Assembly (NCBI GenBank): GCA_037952775.1
Contig: JBANAY010000003.1
Span: 7,192,001 to 7,256,000, forward strand
Direction of reading: 5' to 3'
Length of the DNA stretch: 64,000 nt
Source of the DNA: Clonostachys chloroleuca
Taxonomy: Eukaryota; Ascomycota; Sordariomycetes; Hypocreales; Bionectriaceae
Shown here: piece by piece, positions 33,242-44,624 of the stretch
How the letters are laid out: every line of letters begins with the position of its first letter
Position numbering within the stretch: the stretch's first letter is position 1
The notes under the pieces: model-generated
Told to the model about the DNA's origin: nothing
Databases searched by the model: none
What the model saw: the letters and a program-made list of their open reading frames with translations, nothing else
Program-made: the position numbers and the translations under genes

Positions 33242-33617
33242 AGGTATTTCCCCTGTAACCTACAAAGTGTGTGCTGTTTTACATCTTGTCTAACATGATA
33301 GTACTCGCTAGGTGTCTGGTGATTGATTGATCGAGCGATTGATGGCAAGGTATTTCCCCTGCACCTGCAAAGTGTGTGCTGTTTTACATGTTGTCTGACA
33401 TGATAACACTCGCTAGATGTGATTGATTGATCGATCGTGACGAGGTACTTCCCCAATCACCCGCAAAGTGTGTTGTAATTTACATTCTGTCTAACACAGT
33501 GCTAGCTTCGAGTTGGAAAGGAAACGCGGTTGTTGTTGTTGGACGACAAGGTATTTCCCCTATAACATGCAAAGTATTTTGTTTTCTTCATCCTATCTGA
33601 CACAGTGCTAGCTTCCC
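33242..33617. repeat. degenerate tandem array, about 107-bp units
   Basis: Four diverged copies begin at about 33242, 33348, 33443 and 33549, each with AGGTATTTCCCC or a close variant. They continue with GCAAAGTGTGT, TTTACAT, TGTCTRACA and a CTAG-containing end. Spacings are 106, 95 and 106 bp. Copies 1 and 2 also share GATTGATTGATCG. Confidence 0.75.
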
Positions 33618-34044
33618 CCTTTAGGGGCCATGGCCACAGCCGGGTTATTTATATGTCTGGCTGTGTAAATACCTCCTATTGCTAGAGTTTTTGTGAGATT
33701 GATGCCTGTGCCCGGGCTAAAAGTGTAATATTTTGACTTTATCTTGTGGTGTTGAAGGTTCGGGTATGGACTACTGATTGTGTTCTTAAAAAATGTGTGT
33801 TAGATCACGTGTTGCCTGATCTTGGGATATACCCTTGTTTATGGCGAAACCAACAAAAAATAATAAATGCGATACCCCGCAATTCAACGGTTCCCCCTAT
33901 GTAGTGTGATCTTTGGGTGGTCTGGAAGCCGGGAGTGGCAGCTTGTCGAGGTTGAACGAACACTCGTGTATGTCTTACGCTAAACTACACAAACTAGCGA
34001 TTGTTCTGGATCCGAACACATCTTGTCGGCCCTACTAGCTATCA
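33618..34044. other. spacer between two tandem arrays
   Basis: About 430 bp, AT-rich, with no gene and no repeat I could detect. It separates the 107-bp array from the 43-bp array. Confidence 0.5.
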
Positions 34045-34714
34045 CTGTAATGACAGCCAATTCGTAGGGCGCTGACCGATCTGTTAATCCCCAAGATAAG
34101 AGGTCGCTATGGCCTGAGCTCACTGCCTTCCATCAAGGTGTAGAATCGACATGAAACTGACCAAACTATCTTGTGTTGAGACGGTCGATTTGTAAGGGCC
34201 TACCCTCTCTGTCCACTGTTGAGTACATGTAAGCGATCGTTGCGATGCTGATCACATCAGTCTGTCTTCCGCCAAGACGAGCGATCGCTATGTAGCTGAC
34301 CTAGTTGTCTCTCGTCAAGACGAGCAATAGCTGTGAAGCTGATCAGTCAGTCTGCTATCAGGACAAGTGATCGCTTCTGGCGTAACCAGACTGTCTCTCG
34401 TCAAAACGATTGATCGTTGTGTTGCTGACCTGGCTGTCCCTCGTCAGGACGGTTGATCGCTGCAGGCCTGATCTAGCTGTCTCTCCTTATGACAACCAAT
34501 TCGTGAATAGCTGATCTAACTGTCGGTTGTTGAGACGAATGGTCGCTATAAAGCTGAACTAGCTGTCTCTTATCAGGGGTGGCCAGCTTAGCTATACATC
34601 GATCGCTTGTCTTGACGAGGGACAGCCAGATCAGGTCTACAGCGATCGCTTATCATGAAGAGAGACGCGCAGGTTATGCCCTTAGTGATTGCTCGTCTTG
34701 ACAATAGGCAGGGC
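34045..34714. repeat. 43-bp minisatellite with an orientation switch
   Basis: Units begin with CTGTCtctcgtcaagac-like sequence and carry a GCGATCGC-like core and a GCTGAYCTAG-like end. Starts at about 34045, 34081, 34123, 34166, 34209, 34262, 34307, 34352, 34391, 34434, 34477, 34520 and 34563; the last five are exactly 43 bp apart. From about 34590 to 34714 about three further units run in the opposite orientation (for example GACGAGGGACAGCCAGATCA at 34615). Units are diverged, so the array is old. Confidence 0.75.
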
Positions 34715-35026
34715 AGTTGAGAGGGCTGTAGCTACGTACCTACTGCCCTATAACCCCCTATGATCACAGCGTACCTACGTACAGTTGCAAACTGGTTGGC
34801 TACCTAGTAGCCCTTTCCAAAATGAATTTTAACTTTCCAGTTATTATCTCTCAGCCAATCATGTCTTTAGTACCTTGGGCTCAGTTGCTCAGCATTCATG
34901 CTTCCTGTAAAATGATTCCTCCAACCCAACCCCCTGTACGGTACTTGGCCGTGTCGGTACCTACTATGGCCAATTGAAGACACTGATAAAAGACGATACG
35001 GAATTGAATAATAGCCAATAAGCGCC

Positions 35027-37551
35027 ATGTCGATCAAAAACATCCCCAACGAAGTCTTGGACCACATCCTGTCGCTCGTCTACTGGAGAAGCTGCAGGCA
35101 CGATTTCCTGGAACTGCGAGCTGTATGTTGTGCGTTCATTGCCCCAAATCTCAACAGGCTCTGGTGATGAGAGACTGCTCGGGAAGGGAAGCTAATGTAT
35201 TATAGGGCGATTTGATAGCCTCGTATCCCACATTGCCTTCCAGCGTGCTACCCAGCAGGAGCTGGCGGACGTTGCCTCCAAGTATCCCACCCAGTGGCAG
35301 CTGGATAGGGGTCGCAAGACTCATTGGCGGCGGGGTTTTGAGTGGATGCTAGCTACAAAGACCAGGGTTCATTTTCTGGATGCCCAGGGCCCATTTGCTT
35401 TTCTGCGTGACGCTGTTGAGTATCTTCACGAGAGCGGAGTGGCGCCGGAGTTTGATGTGGACAAAATCATTGCTGCAGCCAGCCGGGCCATCGTTGCGCT
35501 TCGTGGACCCTCCTGGGTTGTCGAACATCTCGTCACTTGGCAGCCTGGCAAGAGCCTCCCGCCGCCCATATCGTATCTGGAAACCTACGCTTATATGCAA
35601 GGCAATGCGAGTTCGCAGACCAGCTCTCAGAGTCTAGAAGCGTTCTGTGGCATGTTGCACCTTATGCTGGCCTGTGGCAGCGAATTCGCGGCCAAGATTG
35701 ATTCTGTTATAAATGGCAGTGCTTCCCTCAACACGACAGGGTCAATTTCTTCTCATCCACTATTTGGAGATATCATGCGTAATGCTATCGATTTGGAAGC
35801 GGATGTGGGATTGCAGGCCCTGCTGAAGCATGGTGATCTAGATGCTATCGTCGACGGCAAGGGGAGCAACTCCCTGGTCTACGCTGCCGAAACGGACCGA
35901 AAGAACGCAGTACGTCTCTTCTTAGACTTTTCGACTGGTGCACAGATAAATGCTCGGGGCAGCTTTGGTCTCACCACGCTGGGTTGGGCCGCCCGCAGAG
36001 AGTGGACGGATATTGTTCAACTCTTGCTCCAGAGAGATGATATCAATGCCGACATTGGGAACAATATGAAGGTGAAACACCCCTAGCAGAAGCAGCAAAA
36101 AAGAACCACCACGATATCGCGCAGCTGCTCGTGACCAAGACAAGTGTAATAGTTGGATCAGAAAAGTCCTGCCCGCTAAGGGTAGCCTTTGATCATTGCG
36201 CTTTCAGTGTTTTACGTCTCTTCTTGGACCAATTTGGGGACGAAATCGATATAAATCAAGAAATTTCCCGCGGCCACACGCCACTCACTTTAGCAGCCCG
36301 ACGGGGCTCCGCAAAGACCGTCCAAAATGCTACTTGAAGTCCCTGGTGTCAAACCAGAGCTACCAGATAAGGATAACCGACTTACACCCCTAGCGTGGGC
36401 TGTTTGGAAGGGCAATCTACACGCTGCCCGGCATTTGGTGAATATAGACATTGATATCACGCGATGAGTCAACGGCCAGCTCCCTGCCGTGATGGCTATG
36501 GATCAAGGAGATCTGAGTATAGTTGATCTCCTTTTCCCCAAGACTTTTGATGCATATTACCCTCGCTGCACCGAGCTGATGTTCTGGCCTAACAGTTTTC
36601 AGAACCGCATATTGACTATACAGCATCTTGGGGAAAATGTGCAGTTTCGAAAAGACCATGCACATGAATTCGAGAGAGTTCTAAAGGATGCTGCCGGGAG
36701 GATGATAGCTTCTCTTGCTCAAGAAGTTCCACAACACAAAGAACTAGACACAAGCTGTACTTCGAAACATGATGTGTACGAATTGTGGAACGCGATCAGG
36801 GACCGTTCATATGAGAAAGTAAAGCTCCAGCTTGCTCGAAATGATCTCGATATAAATGCACGTTACCGTGATGGGTCGACGGCTTTGATAGACGTTGTGA
36901 GTAGAGCAGACATCTCTAGCATGAGGGCTCTGATGAAGTGTCCAGGGATTGATCTTAATTTGGATTCACCTGGCCACGGTTCGCTGGTAGTGAGTCTTCA
37001 CATGTCAATAGAGTTAAGTGACCCCCTTGTATTAAGAAAGAGACGCTTCAGTGCCTACACGGCCTGGGATGACAAGGGAGGGATAAGCACCACTCCTAAT
37101 CGCAGCTGAAAAAAAGTTGTTTGACGCATTTGAGTTGCTTTACGACGACCCGAGGACAAACCTATATATTACTGATCATTTAGGCAGGACATGTCTCTGG
37201 TACGCCGTACAGAGCAGCAACAAGAGAATGGTAGAGAAAATTCTTGATCACAATCCCAGGATCTGGGATATCATCAACGCTCAAGATGACGATGGTATGG
37301 CACCACTTCATGTCGCTGCGAGCGTGGGGAACTTTGAGATTGCAAGGATGCTCATTAGACATCCCATCATTGATATCAACACTGTTGACAGGTTTGGTTG
37401 GACAGCATTGCATATCGCTCTGGTCTCCGGCTCCAAAAGGCTTCCACGATTGTTACTCAAGCACCCCGAGATTGATTTGAGCCTCCAAATTGAAGATGGC
37501 TGGACTGCATTTGATTTACTTAAGCGTTACCGCACCGATTTGCTCTCATAG
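35027..37551 (+). pseudogene. F-box/ankyrin-repeat pseudogene
   Basis: Exon 1 (35027-35129) encodes an F-box, MSIKNIPNEVLDHILSLV. A 76-bp intron (35130-35205, GTGCGT donor, GCTAATG branch, ATAG acceptor) joins it to exon 2 with RAVCWRFDSLVSH across the junction. Exon 2 encodes ankyrin-type repeats to 37551. The frame is broken at least four times: one base lost near 36070 (before ETPLAEAAKK), one base gained in an A-run near 36332 (before MLLEVPG), an in-frame TGA at 36465-36467, and one base lost near 37090 (before PLLIAAEKK). The intact length would be about 816 aa. The density of lesions makes true decay likelier here than elsewhere in the window. It lies between the minisatellite and a 1.9-kb gene-free region. 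Confidence 0.8.
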
Positions 37552-39460
37552 TTCAATCAGGCTTCTTCACAGGTCATCTAACTTGACGGGTCACTCGATG
37601 AGAAGCTACCCAGCTCCCGATACCTAGAAGGAGAAAAGGGTTATTACGGAATGCCTCAATAGACAGACATGTTGGTGGTAGTTGTTGGTCTATTCTTCGA
37701 GATGCTATTAGATGGAGGAGCATGGTGGTTGCCTATGTTGGGACAGGGTATCACCCACCACGAGTGACTTCTCGTCCTTTGTCATTCCGGATTACACTTC
37801 TTTCATATGATTCGAGAGGAAGCAATAGCATCAATATGAAACTCATTATTTCTCAACAAATATTACTGAGAGTATAGCTTCTTTTCACTTGTGGAGGCAA
37901 ATATTAGACTTCCTAGTTAACTCCAATTTCTTGATAAGCTATTTGAGTGGTCTCTACGACCTTCAATCAAACAGGGTTTCGAACTTATAAGTGGAGAATG
38001 TTACATATAGGTAGAGGAACGCTCAAACCATGAATTGATAACCAATAATACAATTCAACTACGCTCAACATTCACATTACTTGATCTAAAGTTTACCCAG
38101 GTTTACGTAGGTAAACCAGCTATCGATCCAGAACCACCAGCAGGGGTGAGAGCGAACAAAATGTAAATTTGCTAATATAAGTCTTCTCCCTGAGTAACTC
38201 TCCTGTTCAACTCTGATTATTCTATTATTCCATTTTTCGAAGCTGAGCTCCCCGACCTGACCGATCCACGCCCGCACTTGTCAAAATACCGATTGAGCCA
38301 AGTTACCAGATTCTTCAGACCACAAACACCTCGTTCATTGCAAGCCTCTACTCATCGTATTCCGTGGCCAAGATCATAAGTCCAGCGTCGTAAGTACCGA
38401 AGTCCTTGCACGCTTAGTTCGTCACAGACCCTATCCTCATCGACGGGAAGATAATCAATTCTATATGTCCGACCTCGAAATGCTCCTCTCGAGAAGTGGA
38501 ATGCCAAGACTAGGGAGCTTTTGAGGTCTTTGGAAGCAGCAGGGCTTACTGAAACAGGCCGTGACTTTTAAGTAAGATACAGACGCTAGCAGGACTTGAA
38601 TGAAGGGACCATATCCTTGGTCCAAGTATCAGCTCCGAGAGTAACAAAAGATGGCAATATCAATCAATGATCAACAGATTTCTGGTTTGATAAAAGTCTT
38701 CCCGCCACAGGCGACGCTCCTCTGGAAACCCCCCGGCTCACAAGGGAAGGGCAGGAAAGCCAGCGTGATCTCTAGCCGCGGGGGAGGTGACAGAGAAATT
38801 AGCAGGTTACATCCATTCTGGGGATCTGCCTTGAAGAAATCAAACACAGGCAAAAGAAAAAAAAAAAAAGACGAGCAGGCTGGCCTTGATGGGAGGTTAC
38901 ATGAAGCCACTTGAACGAAAATCACACGCGCCATTACCCCTCCACAAGAGCCAGGTGTCATCGGAGATGCCTATATATACCGTACAAAAAAAGAACGCGA
39001 GTTACAAATTTAGTAATTCGAAATTTTGACAGGTCCCACGATCTTTAGCGTCAGATATACGGTCAATGTCACCGAGCCCCTCCCTAGTCTGTATCGGGGA
39101 GGCTGGCCGCTGATCCCGAAAGCCTTCCCTGACAGGACCCACCGAGCACAGCTGGACAGGGGGGATCAGCTCGACTGTCCACGGGCGTGATTGGACGGGC
39201 AAGGCGCCAGGTTCCAGTGGCTTTCCTCTGAGTGGCCAGGTCTATGTGGCGTAGTCTCGTGGCAAGGATGGAGGAGCTGAGACAATGAGGCGCGCTTGAT
39301 GACCGCCCTCTGCAGTCCAAGATACCCAGATATCATAGCCAAGTGCCCCAACGCGTGTTGACGTCTTCAAGGTGATGGCTGGAATCCAGGCCTCATCACC
39401 GCATCTCACTCCCTCAGTTCCCAGAGGATCTCCAGACCCGGGGCATGTCTTGCGTGGATC
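37552..39460. other. intergenic region
   Basis: About 1.9 kb with no recognisable gene. An A-rich homopolymer lies near 38860. The last few hundred bases form the upstream region of the C2H2 gene. Confidence 0.5.
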
Positions 39461-40558
39461 ATGGAGAACGACACTTCCACGTCTTCGCCGTCTGGATCAG
39501 AAACCAAGTCGAGGGCGCTGTATACATGCCCCTACGAGGGCTGTGGGAAGGCTTTCAAAGACCTGAAAACTCACCTGCTGACCCATAGCACCGAGCGGCC
39601 GGAGAAGTGCCCCATGCGCAACTGCGAGTACTATAGAAAGGGATTCGCCCGCAAATATGACCGGAACCGCCATGTCCTCACGCACTTCAAGGGCACGATA
39701 ATATGTGGCGTCTGCCCAGACGGTGAGGACAGTAACAAGATCACATTCTACCGCCCCGACACGTTCAAGAAGCACCTGACGACTGCCCACGGTGCCGAGC
39801 TCGCCGCGTCCGCGCCGGGGAAGGCCGCCGGGCAGCCGAGCTCGGCAGCATTGTCGCCGACGAGGTGTAGTATCTGCGCCTACACGCTGCCCAGCGTCCA
39901 CGCGCTATTTGAGCATCTAGAGGACTGCGTGCTGCAGACCCTGCAGCACGAGGACGAGGGCGAGGCGATCAACACGATGAGGCTGGCGGAGGTCGAGGAT
40001 GACGCAGAAGTCCTTGCGACACTAGCGAGAAATAACCTCTCCCTGAAGCCTCCGGGGCTGGAAAACGACAGCGACTCCGATGCGAGCAACGACACTACAG
40101 AGCCGACTCCGTCAGACATAGTTGTAGCTTCAAGTTCGAGGAGAAAGAAAAAAGGGGTATCACACGGGGTCCAGAAGCAACGCGGCTCTGGGCGCTCTCA
40201 GGGAGGGCCGTCGAACATCAAGTTTAGGAGCCGGAAGGTTAGTGGAAAGGCGTACCCTCCATCTTGGGGGTTCAATCCGTCCGTGATGACGATAAGACAT
40301 CGGGTTCTAGCTGTGTTCGACGGGCAGCGACGTCTGGTGAAGGACGACATGGTGCTCTCCAACACAGAGGAGGTACGACTGAAGCTTTCCGACGAGAGGT
40401 ATTATACTACAGACCTTGATGTGCAAACTCTGAAGCGAGCAGAAGCTTTTCACAACGCAACGGAAGAAGAAAAGGGGCCATGGATACCAAAAAACCAAGC
40501 TGCAGATACAGACGAGGTCGGTTCCGAAGGTCATGGCCAAGAGCAAGAAGCTCTTTAG
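39461..40558 (+). CDS. C2H2-type zinc-finger protein
   Basis: A 365-aa single-exon protein, probably a nuclear DNA-binding regulator. The N-terminal half has zinc-finger-like units: CPYEGCGKAFKDLKTHLLTH, then a second starting CPMRNCEYYRKGFARKYD and ending HVLTH, a third from CGVCPDGED to HLTTAH, and a less regular CSICAYTLPSVHALFEHLEDC. Finger spacing is looser than the classical C2H2 form, as in several fungal families. The C-terminal half is acidic then basic (RRKKK near residue 230) and probably disordered. The ATG at 39461 is the first in frame. Its stop is only 171 bp from the stop of the convergent GH2 gene. The target and pathway are unknown. Confidence 0.75.
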   Translation: MENDTSTSSPSGSETKSRALYTCPYEGCGKAFKDLKTHLLTHSTERPEKCPMRNCEYYRKGFARKYDRNRHVLTHFKGTIICGVCPDGEDSNKITFYRPDTFKKHLTTAHGAELAASAPGKAAGQPSSAALSPTRCSICAYTLPSVHALFEHLEDCVLQTLQHEDEGEAINTMRLAEVEDDAEVLATLARNNLSLKPPGLENDSDSDASNDTTEPTPSDIVVASSSRRKKKGVSHGVQKQRGSGRSQGGPSNIKFRSRKVSGKAYPPSWGFNPSVMTIRHRVLAVFDGQRRLVKDDMVLSNTEEVRLKLSDERYYTTDLDVQTLKRAEAFHNATEEEKGPWIPKNQAADTDEVGSEGHGQEQEAL

Positions 40559-40729
40559 TAAGGACGCGGGCTTGGGTTTGGCTCGAACATGGCATTACAT
40601 AGAACTGTACAGGAGAAGAGATGCCTACGCAAAGTCTGAAATGGGTTACCACTGGCTTGAACAGTGTGAAGAAGTCCTTTTGAATATATCCTAATAGATA
40701 CCCTTCCATCAAGATTAATTACAGAGCTC

Positions 40730-43453
40730 TCAGCTTGCCTCCAAGACCAACTTCGCACCCTGAAGGCCTTCACTCTTCGCTACAACCGTTATTTTGCCGC
40801 TCTGGCGCCCCTGGGCACTCACAATGGCAAGGGCCTTTCCACTAAACGCTTTTCTCGTCGTGCTCTGAAACACATTCAGGTCTGCAGGGTCGCCGTTGTC
40901 CGTAGCCACCAGCTTTCCCCCGCCGCCACAGACACTAAAATGTATTTCATTCGAAGCGACTGGAACCACATTTCCACTCTCGTCAATAATATCAGCAGTG
41001 ATGAATGACAGGTCTAATCCGTCAGTTGCGATTTTGGAGCGGTCTGCACTCAGGCGAATCCCTCTAGCCTCACCAGTCGTGCGTACAGTTGCTTCTGCCC
41101 ACCGCTCGCCCTCCTTGTATGCGACGACATGGAGTTCACCAGGCTCGTATTTGACATCATCCCAACGAAGCCTGTATTTGTATTCTTCCTTCTTCTTCCG
41201 CCCAAGTGACTCTCCATTCAAGAACAGCTCCGCTTCGTCGCCCGACGTGAAGACGTGGACCGGTGTCTCCTCTCCCTTCCGCTCGGGCCAGTTCCAATGG
41301 GGCAGTATGTGCGCCATGGGCAGATCGGGCCGCCATCTGGCCTGATACAGATAGAACCGGTCCTTCTTGAAGCCAGCCAGGTCGATGATGCCCGTGTAGG
41401 AGCTCCTCGCCGAGTAGTATGGCGTCGGCTCGCCCAAGTAATCCCACCCGGTCCAGACAAACTCGCCTGCCACGTACGGATGCCTGTCGTGCTGGTCAAA
41501 CGCCCTGTCAGCGGACGACCCGAAATCAGCGCTGTACACCTCATACGCGCTAACCTGGGCCAGCGCCTTGTTGCCACCAGATGTTTCATTAACAGGCGCC
41601 CCGCTGTCATCGGCAACTGGGAAGAAGTACGTGCCCCGGGTGCTGAGAGCAGAGGCCGACTCGCTTGTGAAGAGGAACTTGTCGGGGAAGGTCTCGCGGA
41701 ACAGCGGGAATGCTGGGCTGGTGTGTATGCCGCTCAGGTGTGAGTAGTTGGGCAGGTCGCGGATGCCAGATCCTTGGTAATTAAGACCTATTATGTCCAT
41801 CGTGTGCGTAAATTCGTCACCGTCATTCCCTGGCTGTGCATAGTTCAGAGACGCCGTCGAAGGCCGGCTGGAATCTTCATCCTCGAGAAGCGCGCGCAGA
41901 GTGCGGCTGAGCTCGGCCCCCTCCGTGAAGCCATATCGCTGCTCAAGAACCTCGTTCCCGTAACTCCAGGCGATGACGGATGCGTGGTTTCTGTCGCGGC
42001 GCATGAAGGAGCGCAGGTCAGCCTCATGCCAATCTGGGAAGATGATGTGGAAGTCGTTGTCTGTCTTGTTCAGGTTCCAGCTGTCAAAAACCTCGTCGAT
42101 GACGAGGAAGCCCATCTTGTCCGTAAGATGGAGAAGCTCAGGGGCTGGCGGATTATGTGACATTCGAATAGCGTTGCTTCCAAGCTCCAGCAGTAGTTCC
42201 AACTGCCGTTCAGCGGCCCTTGTGTTGAAAGCTGCTCCGATCGCGCCCAGATCATGGTGTTGGTTGACACCATGTATCTGGATTCGTTCGCCGTTGACCA
42301 AGAGTCCATCATTTGCAGTGAATTCGACGCTTCGAATACCGAAGTTACTCTCGTACCGATCTATCTCATCCCCATTGGCGTTGTATAACTTCGTGATCGC
42401 CACATATAGATGAGGTGTTTGTGTAGGTGGAGGGCCCCAGAGCTGAGGGTTGCTGATGGTGGTCGAGCCAGTAACCGACGTCTTCTCTCCAGACTTGGCT
42501 TGTACAGACTCTTTGGGGAAACTTGCCACCTTTTCACCGGCCGTGTCGCTGGCTGAGTTCAAGACGAAGATTTCTGTAACAACATCAACGCTGACTGTAT
42601 CTTCTTCGCTGTTCTCGACTTCGACCGTGAGATCAAGCGTGGCAGATTGTGAAGATACATCTCTTGACTTGATAAAGGTTCCCCATTGACCGATATGGGC
42701 TTTTTCAACCTTTGTGAGCCAAACGTTACGGTAGATCCCGCCTCCTGGGTACCACCTTGCCGATTTGACAGGATTATCAAGACGGATAGCCAAAATATTG
42801 TCCCCTCCCTCCTTGAGATGTGGCGTTAAATCCAATCGAAACGAATTGTAAGGATAAGGCCATCCACCAATAAGTTCGCCATTCAGCCAGACTATGGCAA
42901 AAGACATGGCGCCGTCAATATCCAGATAGATTTGCTTGTCCTTGTCTTCCGTCTTCTTCTCAATCTTACGGCGGTACCACCCAACACCATGTACAGGCAA
43001 GCGGCCCATTCCACCCCCCACGATGGCTTCACCGTCCGCATCGGTATAGAAGGGTCCGGAAATGGCCCAATCATGGGGCAAATTGATCACATCCCACTTC
43101 TCGTCGTCGAAATCCCCCTGTACGTAGGGCACAGCCGTGCTGGGTTTTCCCTCGGGGCGCTTATAGTGCTTTGAAGTATCCCGGATGAAATCATTCGCTG
43201 ACGGGAGAACCCAGTCTTTCAAAATCTCGGCATCGGACAAGTGCTCGAGATCTTTACGCTGGTCATATATAATGCCATCAGGGTTCTCCTCTGATCTCCA
43301 GAAACGCCAATCTGAGTTGATATTGACACGTTCGCGTCCCAGAGACTCTGCGCGTGTCTTACTGACAGCAAGTGCTTCAGCATAGGGGTTGACTGATAAC
43401 AACAGTAAGCCCAGATGGAGTATTTGCTGGGCCTTGAACCGAAATGAAACCAT
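40730..43453 (-). CDS. secreted glycoside hydrolase family 2, beta-galactosidase-like
   Basis: Predicted extracellular beta-glycosidase of 907 aa in one exon. An N-terminal signal peptide (residues about 1-28, hydrophobic ILHLGLLLLSV core) is followed by a GH2 sugar-binding domain with LPHDWAISGPF (about 125-135) and RWYPGGGIYRNVWL. The immunoglobulin-like domain comes next, then the TIM barrel. The acid/base is E501 in SYGNEV and the probable nucleophile is E598 in FTSES. The conserved IHGVNQHHDLGA and MSHNPP segments are present. The C-terminus carries the extra beta-sandwich modules usual in fungal GH2 beta-galactosidases. The start ATG at 43453 directly precedes the signal peptide. The substrate (galactoside or another beta-glycoside in plant polysaccharide) is inferred. 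A TATA-like element sits about 70 bp upstream. Confidence 0.92.
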   Translation of the reverse strand: MVSFRFKAQQILHLGLLLLSVNPYAEALAVSKTRAESLGRERVNINSDWRFWRSEENPDGIIYDQRKDLEHLSDAEILKDWVLPSANDFIRDTSKHYKRPEGKPSTAVPYVQGDFDDEKWDVINLPHDWAISGPFYTDADGEAIVGGGMGRLPVHGVGWYRRKIEKKTEDKDKQIYLDIDGAMSFAIVWLNGELIGGWPYPYNSFRLDLTPHLKEGGDNILAIRLDNPVKSARWYPGGGIYRNVWLTKVEKAHIGQWGTFIKSRDVSSQSATLDLTVEVENSEEDTVSVDVVTEIFVLNSASDTAGEKVASFPKESVQAKSGEKTSVTGSTTISNPQLWGPPPTQTPHLYVAITKLYNANGDEIDRYESNFGIRSVEFTANDGLLVNGERIQIHGVNQHHDLGAIGAAFNTRAAERQLELLLELGSNAIRMSHNPPAPELLHLTDKMGFLVIDEVFDSWNLNKTDNDFHIIFPDWHEADLRSFMRRDRNHASVIAWSYGNEVLEQRYGFTEGAELSRTLRALLEDEDSSRPSTASLNYAQPGNDGDEFTHTMDIIGLNYQGSGIRDLPNYSHLSGIHTSPAFPLFRETFPDKFLFTSESASALSTRGTYFFPVADDSGAPVNETSGGNKALAQVSAYEVYSADFGSSADRAFDQHDRHPYVAGEFVWTGWDYLGEPTPYYSARSSYTGIIDLAGFKKDRFYLYQARWRPDLPMAHILPHWNWPERKGEETPVHVFTSGDEAELFLNGESLGRKKKEEYKYRLRWDDVKYEPGELHVVAYKEGERWAEATVRTTGEARGIRLSADRSKIATDGLDLSFITADIIDESGNVVPVASNEIHFSVCGGGGKLVATDNGDPADLNVFQSTTRKAFSGKALAIVSAQGRQSGKITVVAKSEGLQGAKLVLEAS

Positions 43454-44624
43454 GGCGAAGATCAGCTCTTATTATTTGTTGACTGGGCTAGATAGAGTTG
43501 GGCCTGATAAGACATCCGAGCTCTTTAAATACTTGTGCTCATCTTCTTGTTCCCTCATAACGTCCGCTTTACGTGGAGATGAAGTTGTCAACTTAGGCTA
43601 ATTGGCCACGGGATTGTCATTGGGATTTCCTTTTCTCCGCTAGGCAACCGGCTATATTATCCATTTAGATTGTTCCCGTACACATTCGAAGCCAATCCAG
43701 AGAGAAGAGTGACGATACTACCGAGCGATCTTCCGAATGCCGGAAAATATCCCTCGGGTTATATCCACATCATCTCTTTCAAGAGAGTCCAAACACGCAA
43801 CGTGAGATCCAGCCCCACCATGCTCATTTTATCCTCTTGTTCGGCTGAGGCGACTGGGTATGTTATAGGCTACTTTAATTCTATTCTTGTGTGTGGCGGT
43901 GTTCACTTTACTGGTACACCGGTGGTCTGCAATGTAACATCGTTTAAGCGTAAATAAGCCACCGCAGCGCTTGTCACGACATCTTCGAAATGGCATTTTT
44001 CAAATATAGAAAGTATTACGGCAGTTTGGCAGATCTTTATGGCTTTATCTAACCCTTGTAGACTTACCGCATAGAGGGATTGTGAATTGAATCAGAGTAC
44101 CGAATTCGCCTAGTAGGGCGGTCAGTCAGGCCATCATGGAGATCCAGTGTAAGATATCGATGTTAACTATCAGAAGGCTTCTGTCTCAGATCTGACCGAG
44201 GAGACTTATAGAGGTGATCATATAAATTGAAATAAACCCAGAAATAAACCCACATGGGACTGCCAAATCATCTTTCACAATAAAGTGTGAAATCCTCGCC
44301 ACTTCACTTGCTCGAAGCTCATAGTAAATGTCACAGCCGAGGGAAACTCGAACGTTGCATTATGGATCGAATCTGAAACAAAGAATTGTTCCAGTCTTCA
44401 GCTTCTAGCGCAATAACCTTCTTTCGCCCATTAAAGTTCCCTACGCTCAGTCTATCCCATGATTGGGCAGCGATCGCTGACTGATGATCTCATCGCGACG
44501 TATGACACAACCACTCAGAGGCAAACAGCATTTAAGACATCCCCACAGCCGCCATTGTTCCATGCACACTTACCGCTCTCCTCATCTCCCCTTCCCCGGA
44601 GACGATCCAGAAACACCGTTGACT
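43454..44624. other. divergent promoter region
   Basis: About 1.2 kb between the GH2 gene (-) and the DUF1295-like gene (+). It contains the GH2 TATA-like box. In-frame ATGs at 44484 and 44502 could extend the right-hand gene. Confidence 0.5.
43524..43531 (-). promoter_or_regulatory. TATA-like box of the GH2 gene
   Basis: TATTTAAA on the minus strand, about 70 bp upstream of the GH2 ATG at 43453. Confidence 0.45.

Noticed and set aside
33229..33456. Open frame of 75 codons on the - strand with internal peptide repeats
   Set aside because: The peptide repeat only reflects translation of the 107-bp tandem array.
34045..34714. Regularly spaced repeats that might suggest a CRISPR array
   Set aside because: The whole 43-bp unit is repeated and diverged; there are no constant repeats with unique spacers, and the host is a eukaryote.
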